NCBI GenBank assembly: GCA_016786765.1
Contig: JAEUUZ010000052.1
Location: 1-43,816, forward strand
From: Chitinophagales bacterium
GTDB lineage: Bacteria > Bacteroidota > Bacteroidia > Chitinophagales > LD1
Length of the DNA stretch: 43,816 nucleotides
Reading direction: 5' to 3'
Positions 43,416 through 43,816 of the stretch are shown piece by piece. Position numbers and translations under genes: made by a program. Each line of letters begins with the position of its first letter. Position 1 is the stretch's first letter. The notes below the pieces were generated by a model. It worked only from the letters and a program-made list of their open reading frames with translations, was not told where the DNA came from and searched no databases.

Positions 43416-43816
<401 letters not shown>

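Overview
The window comes from a member of the Bacteroidota. It encodes a large secreted protein with SprB-like repeats and a type-B gliding-motility C-terminal domain (type IX secretion). At least three genes sit behind the Bacteroidota promoter pattern TTTG-N17-20-TAnnTTTG. Start codons mostly lack a Shine-Dalgarno sequence, and many small genes encode signal peptides or lipoproteins. Genus cannot be judged from this sequence. Most of the window is ordinary chromosomal core with moderate GC; the two accessory stretches (1-6400 and 11200-13600) look more AT-rich and are full of repeats.

Region 1 (1-6415) is accessory. It starts with the 3' end of a REP-associated (Y1/RAYT-type) transposase, a 109-bp duplicate of that end, and several REP-like hairpins. 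Three N-terminally truncated Rhs 'tips' follow, all cut at the same point of the Rhs core (the PFGML..GRSYSSTAYKYGFNG segment). One (+ strand) carries a JAB/JAMM metallopeptidase-like toxin domain and overlaps a lipoprotein gene that is a candidate immunity gene. The other two (- strand) belong to a tandemly duplicated two-gene cassette: Rhs tip with an unrecognised C-terminus, followed within 2-7 bp by a small exported protein with a MORN/YwqK-like end. No full-length Rhs gene is present, so these look like spare toxin cassettes.

Region 2 (6416-11177) holds a DUF4442 thioesterase-fold protein, a MoxR ATPase, a SurA-like PPIase, a cupin_8/JmjC-like protein and an exported LRR protein. Region 3 (11178-13620) has two unrecognised genes between long composite hairpin repeats; one repeat copy appears to have removed the start codon of the 174-aa gene.

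Region 4 (13623-31502) is core: tRNA-Asn, a PfkB kinase, a TPR protein, pyrF, a NifU-C protein, a membrane-anchored barnase with its barstar, Mrp, radC, a Na/Pi symporter, an AI-2E transporter, an EVE protein with tyrS, a DUF1304 protein and a PKD lipoprotein, rsmI, purS, pssA, a Xaa-Pro aminopeptidase, pckA, a DUF2147 protein and a Neverland/DAF-36-type Rieske oxygenase. Region 5 (31619-43816) has an MFS exporter, asnB, rplU-rpmA, an M48 protease, a panD-flippase-rfaE2 run, the gliding-type surface protein, a second LRR protein, and the 3' end of an rRNA operon (5S and partial 23S, - strand).

The most interesting material is the Rhs-tip/immunity cassette array with its RAYT/REP debris and flanking direct repeats, then the composite hairpin repeats, the barnase-barstar pair and the Rieske oxygenase.
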